Of a DNA stretch of 23,429 bases, positions 5,777-13,288 are shown in pieces. How positions within the stretch are numbered: position 1 is the stretch's first letter; each line of letters opens with the position of its first letter. Origin of the DNA: a virus; the IMG/VR virus record IMGVR_UViG_3300045740_000189, positions 1 through 23,429 of that record, one strand, 5' to 3'. Made by a program: the position numbers and the translations under genes. The notes under the pieces were generated by a model. It did no database searches and had not been told where the DNA came from. It was given only the letters and a program-made list of their open reading frames with translations.

Positions 5777-7323
5777 TGATATAATAACTTTTTATTTTTA
5801 ATAGTTACTAGAGTTTCTATCTCAGGAAGATAAAGATATTCTATCATACTATTCTTAAGAGTATATATTGCATGTTCAAATGTCTCAACTAATGGTTCTC
5901 CACCAAGATTAAAACTAGTATTTAATACTATAGGAACTTCAGTTTTCTCAAAGAAACTAGAAATTAAATTATAAAAATGCTGATTTTGTTCTTGAGTAAC
6001 TGTTTGTATTCTACAGGTATTATCTGCATGAATAATTGCAGGAACTTGTGATATTGCATTTTCATAAGCATCCATCGCATATTGCATATAAGGACTTTCT
6101 TTCAATGAAAGCATATTAAACCATTTGGATGCTTCTTCTTTTAAAATACTTCCCGCAAATGGACGAAAATTTTCTCTTCTTTTAATTTGATTTACAATAT
6201 CTTTTCCTTTTGGATTTCTTGGATCAAAGAGTAATGAACGATTTCCAAGTGCTCTTTGTCCTGCTTCACTTTTACCTTGAAATAAAGCAATAACATTTTG
6301 TTCAAGTAATAAATTCACAATATCTTCATAGGATACTTTTTGAGTTTCTAGGCCATTTAAATCATAAGTTGTTTCTTGATGACCAATATAAACATTTTGG
6401 AGTGGTTGAATTGGTGGATTATTTCTCGTTTCTTGAATGTAATGATAATATGCAGCACCAATACTAATGCCGGCATCAAAGCAAATTGGATCAATATAAA
6501 GATTAATGTCTTTTAGATTCTTAAGATAATGATAGTTTGCAACACAATTTAAACCATAACCACCAGAGATGACTACATTTTTAATTCCAGTTTCTTCTGT
6601 ATATTTTTGAATAAGATTTAAAATGTGAGTTTGTGTTTCTTGTTGAAGATTATATGACTCATCAACTCTTTCTTTCCATTCTTTTGTATTGTATGGATAC
6701 TGAAGTTTTTCCTTATGGTCATAATATTGGCCAAGTCCCATCACTTTTCCTGCGTCCAAAAAAGAAAAATTAAATTTTTCGCATTTTTCTTCAAATTTTT
6801 TTCCTATAGACTTATTAGTGCTTATAATTTTATTATTTTTTATTTTTTTATTAATATTTGTGCTATAAAAACTTTGGTGTAATATTTTAATATTCTTTGT
6901 CAGTTTATCAATAAAGTATACTGTTGATGATTCATTTACCAATGAATCATCAACATTTAATTGTTTTCCTGTACCATCGACAATTATAACAATAGATTTA
7001 TCATGATTGGAATTATAAAATCCGCAGAATGCATGATATAAATGATGCTCATTAAATAATTCGCAATGATATTTTTTTATCAACTTCTTATGATTTTTTT
7101 TTATGTCACTACTAAAAATAAAATCAATATTATAATCTGCTATAGAATTTAAATATATTTTTTTTACTTCTAAGTTTAACATATTTTGCATTATTTTTTC
7201 AATTCTTGCATCATGTTTTACTCTAGAAAATCTTTCCTCCATTTGATATGAATTAATAATACCATCATCAATAATACATATTGAGCTATCGTGGCATAAT
7301 AATGTCATTGAAATTATTTTCAT
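5773..7323 (-). CDS. O-carbamoyltransferase, NodU/CmcH family
   Basis: A protein of 516 residues from ATG 7323, whose A is shared with the upstream TAA stop (TAATG); a GTG at 7332 would add three. Family hallmarks are the His cluster HHLYHA (93-98), VDGTGK (115-120), SGGYGLN (253-259), DAGISIGAA (283-291), the long motif FQGKSEAGQRALGNRSLLFDPR (348-369), RRENFRPFAGS (382-392) and NTSFNLGGEPLVET (468-481). The N-terminal Kae1-like and C-terminal YrdC-like parts are both present, so the enzyme should use carbamoyl phosphate and ATP to carbamoylate a sugar hydroxyl. Residues 157-180 form an unusual Asn/Lys/Ile-rich stretch encoded by very AT-rich DNA. Length is slightly below the family norm. 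Confidence 0.9.
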   Translation of the reverse strand: MKIISMTLLCHDSSICIIDDGIINSYQMEERFSRVKHDARIEKIMQNMLNLEVKKIYLNSIADYNIDFIFSSDIKKNHKKLIKKYHCELFNEHHLYHAFCGFYNSNHDKSIVIIVDGTGKQLNVDDSLVNESSTVYFIDKLTKNIKILHQSFYSTNINKKIKNNKIISTNKSIGKKFEEKCEKFNFSFLDAGKVMGLGQYYDHKEKLQYPYNTKEWKERVDESYNLQQETQTHILNLIQKYTEETGIKNVVISGGYGLNCVANYHYLKNLKDINLYIDPICFDAGISIGAAYYHYIQETRNNPPIQPLQNVYIGHQETTYDLNGLETQKVSYEDIVNLLLEQNVIALFQGKSEAGQRALGNRSLLFDPRNPKGKDIVNQIKRRENFRPFAGSILKEEASKWFNMLSLKESPYMQYAMDAYENAISQVPAIIHADNTCRIQTVTQEQNQHFYNLISSFFEKTEVPIVLNTSFNLGGEPLVETFEHAIYTLKNSMIEYLYLPEIETLVTIKNKKLLYQ

Positions 7324-8333
7324 TAATAACACATTACTGCTGATTTTGAAACTTTTTTAAGTGGTAAATTTTCTAAACTTTGGAGAAAATCAACCCATTC
7401 TTGTGTTTTTCTTTCCCAATTAAAGAAATAATCCACATATTCTTTTTGCCTTTTCAAGTAATCTTGTGTTTCTTTATTATTTACAATTTCTATTGCTTTT
7501 TTGAGATGTTGATAAAATCTTTCTTTATGTGAAATAATTTTTTCATGATAATCATACATCATTGTCCAATTAGATGCAGTTTCTGGAAGACATCCATAAT
7601 TTGGATGAACACACAAACATCCAGCACTCATTGCTTCTAAAAGTGAGAGACAAAATGTTTCTACCATAATATTTGGATATGCAAAAATATGAGAGGATGC
7701 TAATGATTTTCTAAGTTCTTCGTTAGGGAGATACCCAATGTTGTGAATTTTTGAATTACTTTCCAATCTCTGATATAAATCCCCATTCTCATAGTCATCT
7801 TGCCATCTGTTCATTCCATAAATTGACCAAGAAGAGTGAACTTTAAGTTCTATATTATTATATTCTTCACATAATTTTTCAAAAACATCTATCAATAGAG
7901 AAAGTCCTCTTTGTGGATTTGAATGATGGACTAATACGATTTTATTTGTTGGTTTTTCCTGAAGTTCTATTGGGTCTAGTGCATATTTTATCACCGCACA
8001 ATGACTTCTTGGAATATTATATCGATTTATCCAATTTTCCATTTGGTGGTGGGAAATAAAAACAATTTTATGAAAATTATTCCAACCACCATTCTCAAGA
8101 GGTTTATTATTTTTAACTCCAAGATACCAATGCATTTCTTCACATTGTTTCGGATCCAAATGCGACCAATAAATCCTTATCTTTGTTTTATCTAAATCTG
8201 AAATGTTAAATCTATCAGTAATAATTTGAAATTTATTTAAGAGATCTTGTGGAAGTCGTTTTTGTAATTCATACTTAATAATTTCTGTTCCACCTTTTGA
8301 AGAATTACTAAAATTGTCAAATTCAATGGTCAT
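7323..8333 (-). CDS. GT4-like (GT-B) glycosyltransferase
   Basis: A 336-residue GT-B enzyme. The N-terminal acceptor domain carries the glycine loop KGGTE at 13-17. The C-terminal donor domain carries VETFCLSLLEAMSAGCLCVHP (224-244), the E-x7-E motif (E225, E233) of retaining family-4 transferases, followed by YGCLPET. It would transfer a sugar from a nucleotide-sugar donor, identity unknown. The start overlaps the upstream gene as ATGA and the stop is shared with the carbamoyltransferase start as TAATG, so it sits in the middle of a coupled operon. Confidence 0.87.
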   Translation of the reverse strand: MTIEFDNFSNSSKGGTEIIKYELQKRLPQDLLNKFQIITDRFNISDLDKTKIRIYWSHLDPKQCEEMHWYLGVKNNKPLENGGWNNFHKIVFISHHQMENWINRYNIPRSHCAVIKYALDPIELQEKPTNKIVLVHHSNPQRGLSLLIDVFEKLCEEYNNIELKVHSSWSIYGMNRWQDDYENGDLYQRLESNSKIHNIGYLPNEELRKSLASSHIFAYPNIMVETFCLSLLEAMSAGCLCVHPNYGCLPETASNWTMMYDYHEKIISHKERFYQHLKKAIEIVNNKETQDYLKRQKEYVDYFFNWERKTQEWVDFLQSLENLPLKKVSKSAVMCY

Positions 8334-9265
8334 ACCACAATACTCTCTATCTCTAAGTCTTCTTTAATTTTCTCATAAACATTCAAAATTTCATCATCAG
8401 TGTATTCAATACACTCTTTATTCAATCTTTCTGCAAGGTTAGATTGAAGACTGGAAATTCTCATTGGAGAATAAACTGGTTTCTTTCTTTCAATAATTCT
8501 AAAATAATCTGGATATGACATATTTACAGAGTCAGTTCCTCCCATAATCACACATCCTTGAGTTCCTGTTGCTCTTGCAATATGCTGCCCCACACTATCA
8601 CAACCAATTAGATAGTCTACTTGAGAAATTACACCCATCCATTCACGAATGTGAAGATCGTGTTCTGGAACATAAACAAATCTATTTTCCGTAGGAAGAA
8701 GGTGTCGATATCCCATGTAAATAATATTATAATCCTCTGCAAGGAGTTCACAAAGTTGATTGAACATACTTTCAGGTATTGATCTCAGAGAATCATCATA
8801 GACTCCAAGAGGACAAACTTGTGCTGTAGATCCGTAAGGATTAAACACTATAGTTTGTTCTTTACCTTGTGCTTCATATGCTTTATAAATGACTTCTTGG
8901 CCTTTGCGAATTTCAGCATGTGAAAGATTCAAGGTTTCATAATTTAAGTCACCATGCTCTTCAGTTTCATTAATGATTTCATCAAATGCTTCTGCAAGTG
9001 AAATTTTACCTTTATAAAAATTAGGAAGACGATAAGGCTCTGGAGAAATTATTTTATCTGCTTTCATAAAATAATTTTCCCAAACATCTTTAGTATCTGG
9101 ATTAAAAGTTCTTTTTTGAAGTTCCGGAATACCTAAAGGAACATAGTCCCATCCAATGATTGATAGATACCATTCTTTATTTGGATGATTTTTATGATAC
9201 TTAAGAAGTGCTGGAAGTGCTGTAATAACTCTTCCAATACCACCGTCAATGTTAATAATTTTCAT
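8330..9265 (-). CDS. GT9-like (heptosyltransferase-related) glycosyltransferase
   Basis: A 311-residue protein. The N-terminus, INIDGGIGRVITALPALLKY, is the glycine-rich opening strand and helix of ADP-heptose:LPS heptosyltransferases. The donor half shows FNPYGST (141-147), REWMGVISQVDYLIGCDSVGQHIARATGT (207-235), then MGGTDSVNMSYP (241-252), the usual GT9 order. It probably acts on a heptose-like or other hexose donor. Starting two bases after the sulfotransferase stop, it belongs to the same operon. A truncated copy of its start survives at 3805-3942. Confidence 0.85.
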   Translation of the reverse strand: MKIINIDGGIGRVITALPALLKYHKNHPNKEWYLSIIGWDYVPLGIPELQKRTFNPDTKDVWENYFMKADKIISPEPYRLPNFYKGKISLAEAFDEIINETEEHGDLNYETLNLSHAEIRKGQEVIYKAYEAQGKEQTIVFNPYGSTAQVCPLGVYDDSLRSIPESMFNQLCELLAEDYNIIYMGYRHLLPTENRFVYVPEHDLHIREWMGVISQVDYLIGCDSVGQHIARATGTQGCVIMGGTDSVNMSYPDYFRIIERKKPVYSPMRISSLQSNLAERLNKECIEYTDDEILNVYEKIKEDLEIESIVV

Positions 9266-9266
9266 A

Positions 9267-10100
9267 TTACTTATATTGAATAAACTTTTTATCTAATTTT
9301 TCAATAATATCTATATCTGGTTTATGCCCTGCTCTCCAAAACTCCATATTCATTTCTTTATACTTTTGAACGATTTCTGGAGGTAAAACATTTCTTGGTG
9401 GTTTATATTCTACTTTTTTCTTGATAGTATGAAGGTCTTTAAGATTACATGCTCTATCAAAATTTTCATTTGAATATTCTACATTATCAAAATCATGAGA
9501 ATAATAAGGTCTTTCAAGAAACTCATATACTTTTCTCATTGTTTTTTCTGGTTGTTTACACAGATTCTCATATTCAATAAAATGAATCATTTCTGGATTG
9601 AGTGCATAACCTTCTTGGAGTAATATCCAAGGTTTGGCAACAAGACCATCATTTTTATCCATCATTCCATCACATCTTGCAAACACATTATTATTGTGCT
9701 CTGTGAGTGTTTTAGTGTAAAATGGATTTTTAGAAGAAATTACTTCAAAAGAATTCAGAATAGAAACAATATCTCTTACAAGACATAGAATTTTTGTATA
9801 AGGAAAGAGTGCTTTGAGAAAATTTGTTTTCTTTGTCCAACCTCTTGAACTGTCGAAGATGACTGATTTTTCTATGTGTTGGTAGTAACCATCAAACATT
9901 CCATACATTAGATTTTTTCTTTGCTCTTCGGTGGTCGTGAGATTACTCTCGGCACCTGTAATCACATCAATTGCATTTCCAGTTAGTGCTTCTACTGGAG
10001 AGGCAATATCAGCATAAAAGTCTGGATTCTGACGAAGAATTCCCGACAGCAGTGTAGAACCGGACCTTGGAAGTCCGGAGATAAAATAATATTGTTTCAT
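9267..10100 (-). CDS. Sulfotransferase (PAPS-dependent)
   Basis: A 277-residue protein with ISGLPRSGSTLLSGIL at 7-22, the 5'-phosphosulfate binding loop (R12, S13, G14, S15, T16), and KILCLVRDIVSILNS at 103-117, the 3'-phosphate site (R109, S113). These are the two signatures of PAPS-dependent sulfotransferases (Sulfotransfer_3 type). It lacks a transmembrane segment, so it is cytoplasmic. In this cassette the acceptor is most likely a sugar of the phage-made glycan, though a protein tyrosine cannot be excluded. It follows the oxygenase gene by only six bases. Confidence 0.88.
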   Translation of the reverse strand: MKQYYFISGLPRSGSTLLSGILRQNPDFYADIASPVEALTGNAIDVITGAESNLTTTEEQRKNLMYGMFDGYYQHIEKSVIFDSSRGWTKKTNFLKALFPYTKILCLVRDIVSILNSFEVISSKNPFYTKTLTEHNNNVFARCDGMMDKNDGLVAKPWILLQEGYALNPEMIHFIEYENLCKQPEKTMRKVYEFLERPYYSHDFDNVEYSNENFDRACNLKDLHTIKKKVEYKPPRNVLPPEIVQKYKEMNMEFWRAGHKPDIDIIEKLDKKFIQYK

Positions 10101-10106
10101 AAATTA

Positions 10107-10730
10107 TCAATTCTCAGGTTGCGGATAATTAATCGAACCTTTGGGAAGTGCAATAATATTAAACGAAATTGAAATTCTTTCTTCATCATGGTCATTAGTC
10201 TCGACCGAATGAGGAAGATAAGAAGGGAAGAGAATGATATTACCTTCTACTGGTTCAATACGAATACTTTCTGCAGTGAATTGATTTTTTTGTGAAGTCA
10301 GTGAGCAACCTTTCCACATTTTATTGATTGCTGGATTTTGTAGAACCAACTTTCCACTACCTTCTGGTGTTGAGAGATAAAAGACACCAGAGAATACGTC
10401 ACCATGCACATGCTCAGAATTCATGCACTGACGACTATCATTCACATTTAACCAAGCTTCAGTGAGTGCAATGTCACAATCAATAAAATCAAGGTCAGCA
10501 ACTGCCTTGAATGCCATTTGACAGATATACTCAAAGAGGGGACGAAATTCTTCTACTCTTTGAAGTGTATCTGGTGATTGATATCCTGCAATATTTGATA
10601 TCGGGGTTTCTTTAGTTGGATTTTTTTCTTTATATTCTTTAACTGTAGTGAGGAAGACTTCCTGGTGCTCTTCAAAGTCAGGGTACTCTGATTGCCACAG
10701 GGGAACAGAATAAATAGGCATTAAATTCAT
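10107..10730 (-). CDS. 2OG-Fe(II) oxygenase
   Basis: A 207-residue double-stranded beta-helix dioxygenase of the small family common in cyanophages. SEHVHGDVFSGVFYLSTPEGSGKL (105-128) carries the proximal iron ligands, probably H109-x-D111 with H107 nearby. LPHSVETN (172-179) carries the distal His174, and R185 in EERISISFN is placed to bind the 2-oxoglutarate carboxylate. It would hydroxylate an unknown substrate with loss of CO2 and succinate formation. It opens the glycan cassette, so the substrate may be a sugar or the modified virion protein. ATG 10730 is used here; ATG 10721 is also possible. Confidence 0.88.
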   Translation of the reverse strand: MNLMPIYSVPLWQSEYPDFEEHQEVFLTTVKEYKEKNPTKETPISNIAGYQSPDTLQRVEEFRPLFEYICQMAFKAVADLDFIDCDIALTEAWLNVNDSRQCMNSEHVHGDVFSGVFYLSTPEGSGKLVLQNPAINKMWKGCSLTSQKNQFTAESIRIEPVEGNIILFPSYLPHSVETNDHDEERISISFNIIALPKGSINYPQPEN

Positions 10731-10756
10731 AGTTATTTGAGCAAGTTTTTTTTAAT

Positions 10757-10786
10757 ATTTTAGCATATTTTAGCACATTTAATCAA
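10757..10786 (-). promoter_or_regulatory. Possible sigma70-type promoter of the glycan cassette
   Basis: TTGATT (10786-10781), an 18-base spacer and TAAAAT (10762-10757) preceded by TGC form a plausible extended -10 promoter. The TGCTAAAAT unit occurs twice ten bases apart (the other at 10775-10767). It lies 27 bases upstream of the ATG at 10730. The area is so AT-rich that chance matches are likely. Confidence 0.4.
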
Positions 10787-10800
10787 ATATTTGATTAAAT
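10777..10800. repeat. Perfect 24-bp AT-rich palindrome
   Basis: ATTTAATCAAAT is followed directly by its exact reverse complement. It sits between the cysteine-rich gene and the glycan cassette and overlaps the candidate -35 box. It could be an operator for a dimeric protein or a weak transcript-end hairpin; no T-tract follows on the minus strand. Confidence 0.6.
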
Positions 10801-10834
10801 TTAAAGATTGATCTTGAAATAAAAAATAAAATAC

Positions 10835-11563
10835 TTATGTGAGAGTGCATCTAATTGTGCGAACGCAGGTGGGGGTAGTTTTTCCAAATTTAGTACAAGT
10901 AGCTCCAGTTGCAAAATTGACAGCTGATCCTGCATAGAAGTAGTTTGCACTAGTACTCCAGTACCATGTTGCTGAAGTAGTATCCCAGTAAGTTCTGCAA
11001 GAATATCCTGGATTTTGTAATTGTCCGATATTTGGTACAAACCATCCACAAGATCCCATACAACTATTTGCAACAGTGACGGCATCGCTGCTAGTATACC
11101 AAGTTCTACTTACTTCTGTGCAAGAGGGTGCAACAAACCATTTGCACGTAGATGGACCACAGCAAATAAAAAAACCTTTACAATCTGTAACATTTCCAAT
11201 AGATGTGATTCCTATATTTGTGCAGGATAAGCAAGTAGGTGCGTTGCAGTCACAACTATTAGCACCCCAAGCGTCTCTTTTTTTTGCTTCCAATTGTTCA
11301 GTTAATTTCCACCTTCCTGTCGGAACTGTTCTAGTACATAAAGTTTCTTTACATGAGCAACAAATATCACAACAAGGACATGCACAAAAACTACAACGAC
11401 ACCCTAAATTCAAAGGATAAGAAGCACACGCAGAGCAAACATTCGTGGAACTAAAACAAGTTGTTGTACTAATTCCTAATGTTGCTTGTCTTGTAGGTCC
11501 AACTACACTTGCATTTCCTGGATATGATCTTTTGTTAATATTGGTGGGACGAAATGGTGCCAT
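10835..11563 (-). CDS. Cysteine-rich protein with DUF1566/Lcl-like C-terminus
   Basis: A 242-residue protein with 28 cysteines, 13 of them within residues 36-76 (spacings such as C55-x-C57-x2-C60-x-C62-x-C64-C65). From about 168 on it resembles DUF1566/Lcl domains, which have a C-type-lectin-like fold: GWFVPNIGQLQN (173-184) in place of WRLPTxxEL, YWSTSANYFYAGSAVNF (201-217) in place of YWSST...A..V.F, and CVRTIRC near the end. Being last in the tail-fibre module, it may be a receptor-binding tip or a metal-binding virion protein. The start follows the upstream stop by three bases. The Cys cluster could bind metal or form disulfides after assembly. Confidence 0.82.
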   Translation of the reverse strand: MAPFRPTNINKRSYPGNASVVGPTRQATLGISTTTCFSSTNVCSACASYPLNLGCRCSFCACPCCDICCSCKETLCTRTVPTGRWKLTEQLEAKKRDAWGANSCDCNAPTCLSCTNIGITSIGNVTDCKGFFICCGPSTCKWFVAPSCTEVSRTWYTSSDAVTVANSCMGSCGWFVPNIGQLQNPGYSCRTYWDTTSATWYWSTSANYFYAGSAVNFATGATCTKFGKTTPTCVRTIRCTLT

Positions 11564-11566
11564 AAA

Positions 11567-12133
11567 TTATACTCCAGTTGATGAAATTCCCACTGATTCA
11601 TTAAATACTTCTTTTATAAGTCCTCTGACCATTCCTTCTAAATCACGAACTCTCCAAAGAATACGATCTTCGTAAACTCTTGGTTGATCAAAATCACTAT
11701 CTGGACGACCTTCTGGACTGATTGGAAAAAATACATCTTTTGGATGTGCATAAAGACTTGGTAGATCACGAAGTCTTTGACGATACATTTCCCACTCACG
11801 TAAATTTAAATCCTCTGGAGCATCTGCTGCCATTGTCCAATCAGATTCAGAAAGAAGGAGATTTCTTTCTTTACGAATTCTTCCCCAAAGTTCTTCTTCT
11901 GAAATATCTTCTACAACAAATGAAAGATTTTCAGAATCCCAAGAAACTCTTTGATATTCTTGATCAAAATCTGGAATCGTGTATGGTCCAGTAAAACCTG
12001 CTTCTGCAATTTCTTCTTCAGTAAAGGTAGAAGAATCTGTACGACTTCTTCCACCATTTAAACGAATTTTATGAGGAAGTAATTGTGGTTCTTGCCCTTG
12101 ATAGGAATAAAGTTTTGTGTTGTCTACTATCAT
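11567..12133 (-). CDS. Tail (fibre) assembly chaperone-like protein
   Basis: A 188-residue protein. Residues 86-125 (beginning IRKERNLLLSESDWTM and including WEMYRQRLRDLPS) match the pattern R..RN.LL..SDWT...D...W..YRQ.LRDLP of phage tail assembly chaperones (Phage_tail_APC type). The N-terminal part (LLPHKIRLNGGRSRT) is typical of cyanophage versions. A coiled-coil-like C-terminus (DRILWRVRDLEGMVRGLIKEVF) may bind a fibre. It probably helps fold or assemble one of the neighbouring fibres and is not itself a main virion component. AAGGAG ten bases before the ATG supports the start. Confidence 0.8.
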   Translation of the reverse strand: MIVDNTKLYSYQGQEPQLLPHKIRLNGGRSRTDSSTFTEEEIAEAGFTGPYTIPDFDQEYQRVSWDSENLSFVVEDISEEELWGRIRKERNLLLSESDWTMAADAPEDLNLREWEMYRQRLRDLPSLYAHPKDVFFPISPEGRPDSDFDQPRVYEDRILWRVRDLEGMVRGLIKEVFNESVGISSTGV

Positions 12134-12150
12134 TTTATTTTATCTCCTTA

Positions 12151-12528
12151 TCAATCAATAATTTCTTCATATGAACAAATGACAGACAAGTCACCCCCTG
12201 CAGATGCTTGAGCAGTGATGGACCTGTTTTCTTCAAGGTAAATCGATGATGCTTTATCTAGAACAACGAGAGTCGAATCTGCTATAACATCAATAGTATT
12301 TGCTAAAGCGACAGAAGTTCCTGCACCTGCCTCAGCATCATGAATTTTTATCGTAATATTTGCAGTGGTTGCTCCATCAATATTAGCAACAATGATTGTA
12401 TTAATTTTGAAAACTTCCTGACTATTTGCAGGATTATTTACAATAACTGTTGGGTTTGTTGTTAATAAATTTGCAAACGTAGTTACGCCTACAATTGTTG
12501 TTACTCCTACAATGTTTGGGGCTGCCAT
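12151..12528 (-). CDS. Small virion structural protein
   Basis: A 125-residue, beta-rich, low-charge protein. It starts with a tandem IVGVTT and continues with evenly spaced strands (TIIVANIDGATTANITIKIHD, TLVVLDKASSIYLEENRSI), like a compact beta sandwich. It contains one Cys and ends with an acidic tail. It follows a perfect TATAAATA late box 32 bases upstream and has no clear Shine-Dalgarno. I recognise the type as a cyanophage structural protein but know no specific role; decoration or fibre base is possible. Confidence 0.75.
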   Translation of the reverse strand: MAAPNIVGVTTIVGVTTFANLLTTNPTVIVNNPANSQEVFKINTIIVANIDGATTANITIKIHDAEAGAGTSVALANTIDVIADSTLVVLDKASSIYLEENRSITAQASAGGDLSVICSYEEIID

Positions 12529-12559
12529 GAGATTATCTTAGAATTTTACATATTTATTT

Positions 12560-12567
12560 TATTTATA
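12560..12567 (-). promoter_or_regulatory. T4-type late promoter TATAAATA
   Basis: A perfect TATAAATA on the minus strand immediately after the stop at 12568 and 32 bases upstream of the ATG at 12528. Position and match are as in T4-like late genes, which are read by host polymerase with a phage late sigma factor and clamp. Confidence 0.75.
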
Positions 12568-12813
12568 TCAAGAACGATACTCATCAAATGAAAGTATTTT
12601 TTTAAATGCAATTGATTTACCTTCTGTTGCTATTGATAAATTCGTTAATCCACTACCATTACCAGAAAAACTACCTGCAGTTATAATACCCGTTACATTA
12701 ATTCCTCCAGAACCAGAAATGACTTGACCTGATGGGATGATGGCACCCTTAGATAATTCAGGTGCTCCATTATCATCTTTGTTAACAATTCTATCTACTT
12801 TAATCTGTGGCAT
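12568..12813 (-). CDS. Mini-fibre paralogue 3 (81 residues)
   Basis: An 81-residue protein of the three-member tandem family at 12568-13277. It has an N-terminal (I/V)KVD-R-I adaptor (MPQIKVDRIV), a K/S-G-x3-PS segment, the fibre block GGINVTGIITAGSFSGNGSGLTNLSIA, and the tail GKSIAFKKIL. Unlike its siblings it ends with an extra polar stretch (SFDEYRS). It is probably a short trimeric fibre or fibre-associated virion protein. The start lies one base past the upstream stop. Confidence 0.75.
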   Translation of the reverse strand: MPQIKVDRIVNKDDNGAPELSKGAIIPSGQVISGSGGINVTGIITAGSFSGNGSGLTNLSIATEGKSIAFKKILSFDEYRS

Positions 12814-12814
12814 T

Positions 12815-13039
12815 TTAGATTATGAGTGAAAGTGCAATTGATTTACCTTGTTTTGCTATTGATAAATTAGTTAATCCACTACCATTTCCAGCAAAAGAAG
12901 TGGCAGTAACTATACCAGAAACACTAATTCCACCTGCGCCAGTGATAATTCCTGATGAAGGAACTGATGCTCCATATGAGATTACAATTTGATTTGTTGT
13001 TGATCCTTGAATTGAATCTACTTGTATTTGCGATGACAT
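12815..13039 (-). CDS. Mini-fibre paralogue 2 (74 residues)
   Basis: A 74-residue sibling: MSSQIQVDSI adaptor, then GGISVSGIVTATSFAGNGSGLTNLSIAKQGKSIALSLII. The stretch FAGNGSGLTNLSIA is almost identical to the 81-residue copy (FSGNGSGLTNLSIA). The C-terminus ends abruptly in a hydrophobic LSLII. No strong Shine-Dalgarno is visible. It is likely read through from the late box at 13695-13702. Confidence 0.75.
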   Translation of the reverse strand: MSSQIQVDSIQGSTTNQIVISYGASVPSSGIITGAGGISVSGIVTATSFAGNGSGLTNLSIAKQGKSIALSLII

Positions 13040-13049
13040 GAGGATTGTG

Positions 13050-13277
13050 TTAAGTAATTAAACTAAATGCAATGGATTTCGAAATAGTAACTTCATTTTC
13101 TATAAATCCAGTAATTTCAGAACCATTTCCTATAAATGAAGAAGCAGTGACAATTCCAGTCAAATTAACATTCGGTGTTATTATAACTTGATCTGAAGGA
13201 ACACTAACACCTTTTGTAAATTCAACAGGACCAGTTCCTGTCGTGTTGGTAATCGTATTTACTCTTAAAGACGACAT
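13050..13277 (-). CDS. Mini-fibre paralogue 1 (75 residues)
   Basis: A 75-residue, most divergent member: MSSLRVNTI adaptor, GTGPVEFTKGVSVPS, NVNLTGIVTASSFIGNGSEITGF, and tail ISKSIAFSLIT. The start is well supported by AAGGAGG seven bases upstream of the ATG. It shares the hydrophobic C-terminal KSIAxSxI ending with its siblings, a short motif that may be an assembly or anchoring signal. Confidence 0.77.
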   Translation of the reverse strand: MSSLRVNTITNTTGTGPVEFTKGVSVPSDQVIITPNVNLTGIVTASSFIGNGSEITGFIENEVTISKSIAFSLIT

Positions 13278-13288
13278 AATAAACCTCC

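Larger units (their letters stand above)
12568..13277 (-). repeat. Tandem array of three paralogous mini-fibre genes
   Basis: Three adjacent ORFs of 81, 74 and 75 codons share the same plan: a VxxI adaptor, a PS segment, the GI(V/I)TAxSFxGNGS fibre block, and a KSIA(F/L) tail. They arose by tandem duplication; the first two (12568-13039) are closest in sequence. Confidence 0.75.

Noticed and set aside
10801-11085. 94-codon minus-strand frame
   Set aside because: It lies in another frame of the cysteine-rich gene, which has a better start, junction and domain match.
10835-11563. Diversity-generating retroelement target, because of the lectin-like C-terminus
   Set aside because: No reverse transcriptase and no template/variable repeat pair is present in the window.
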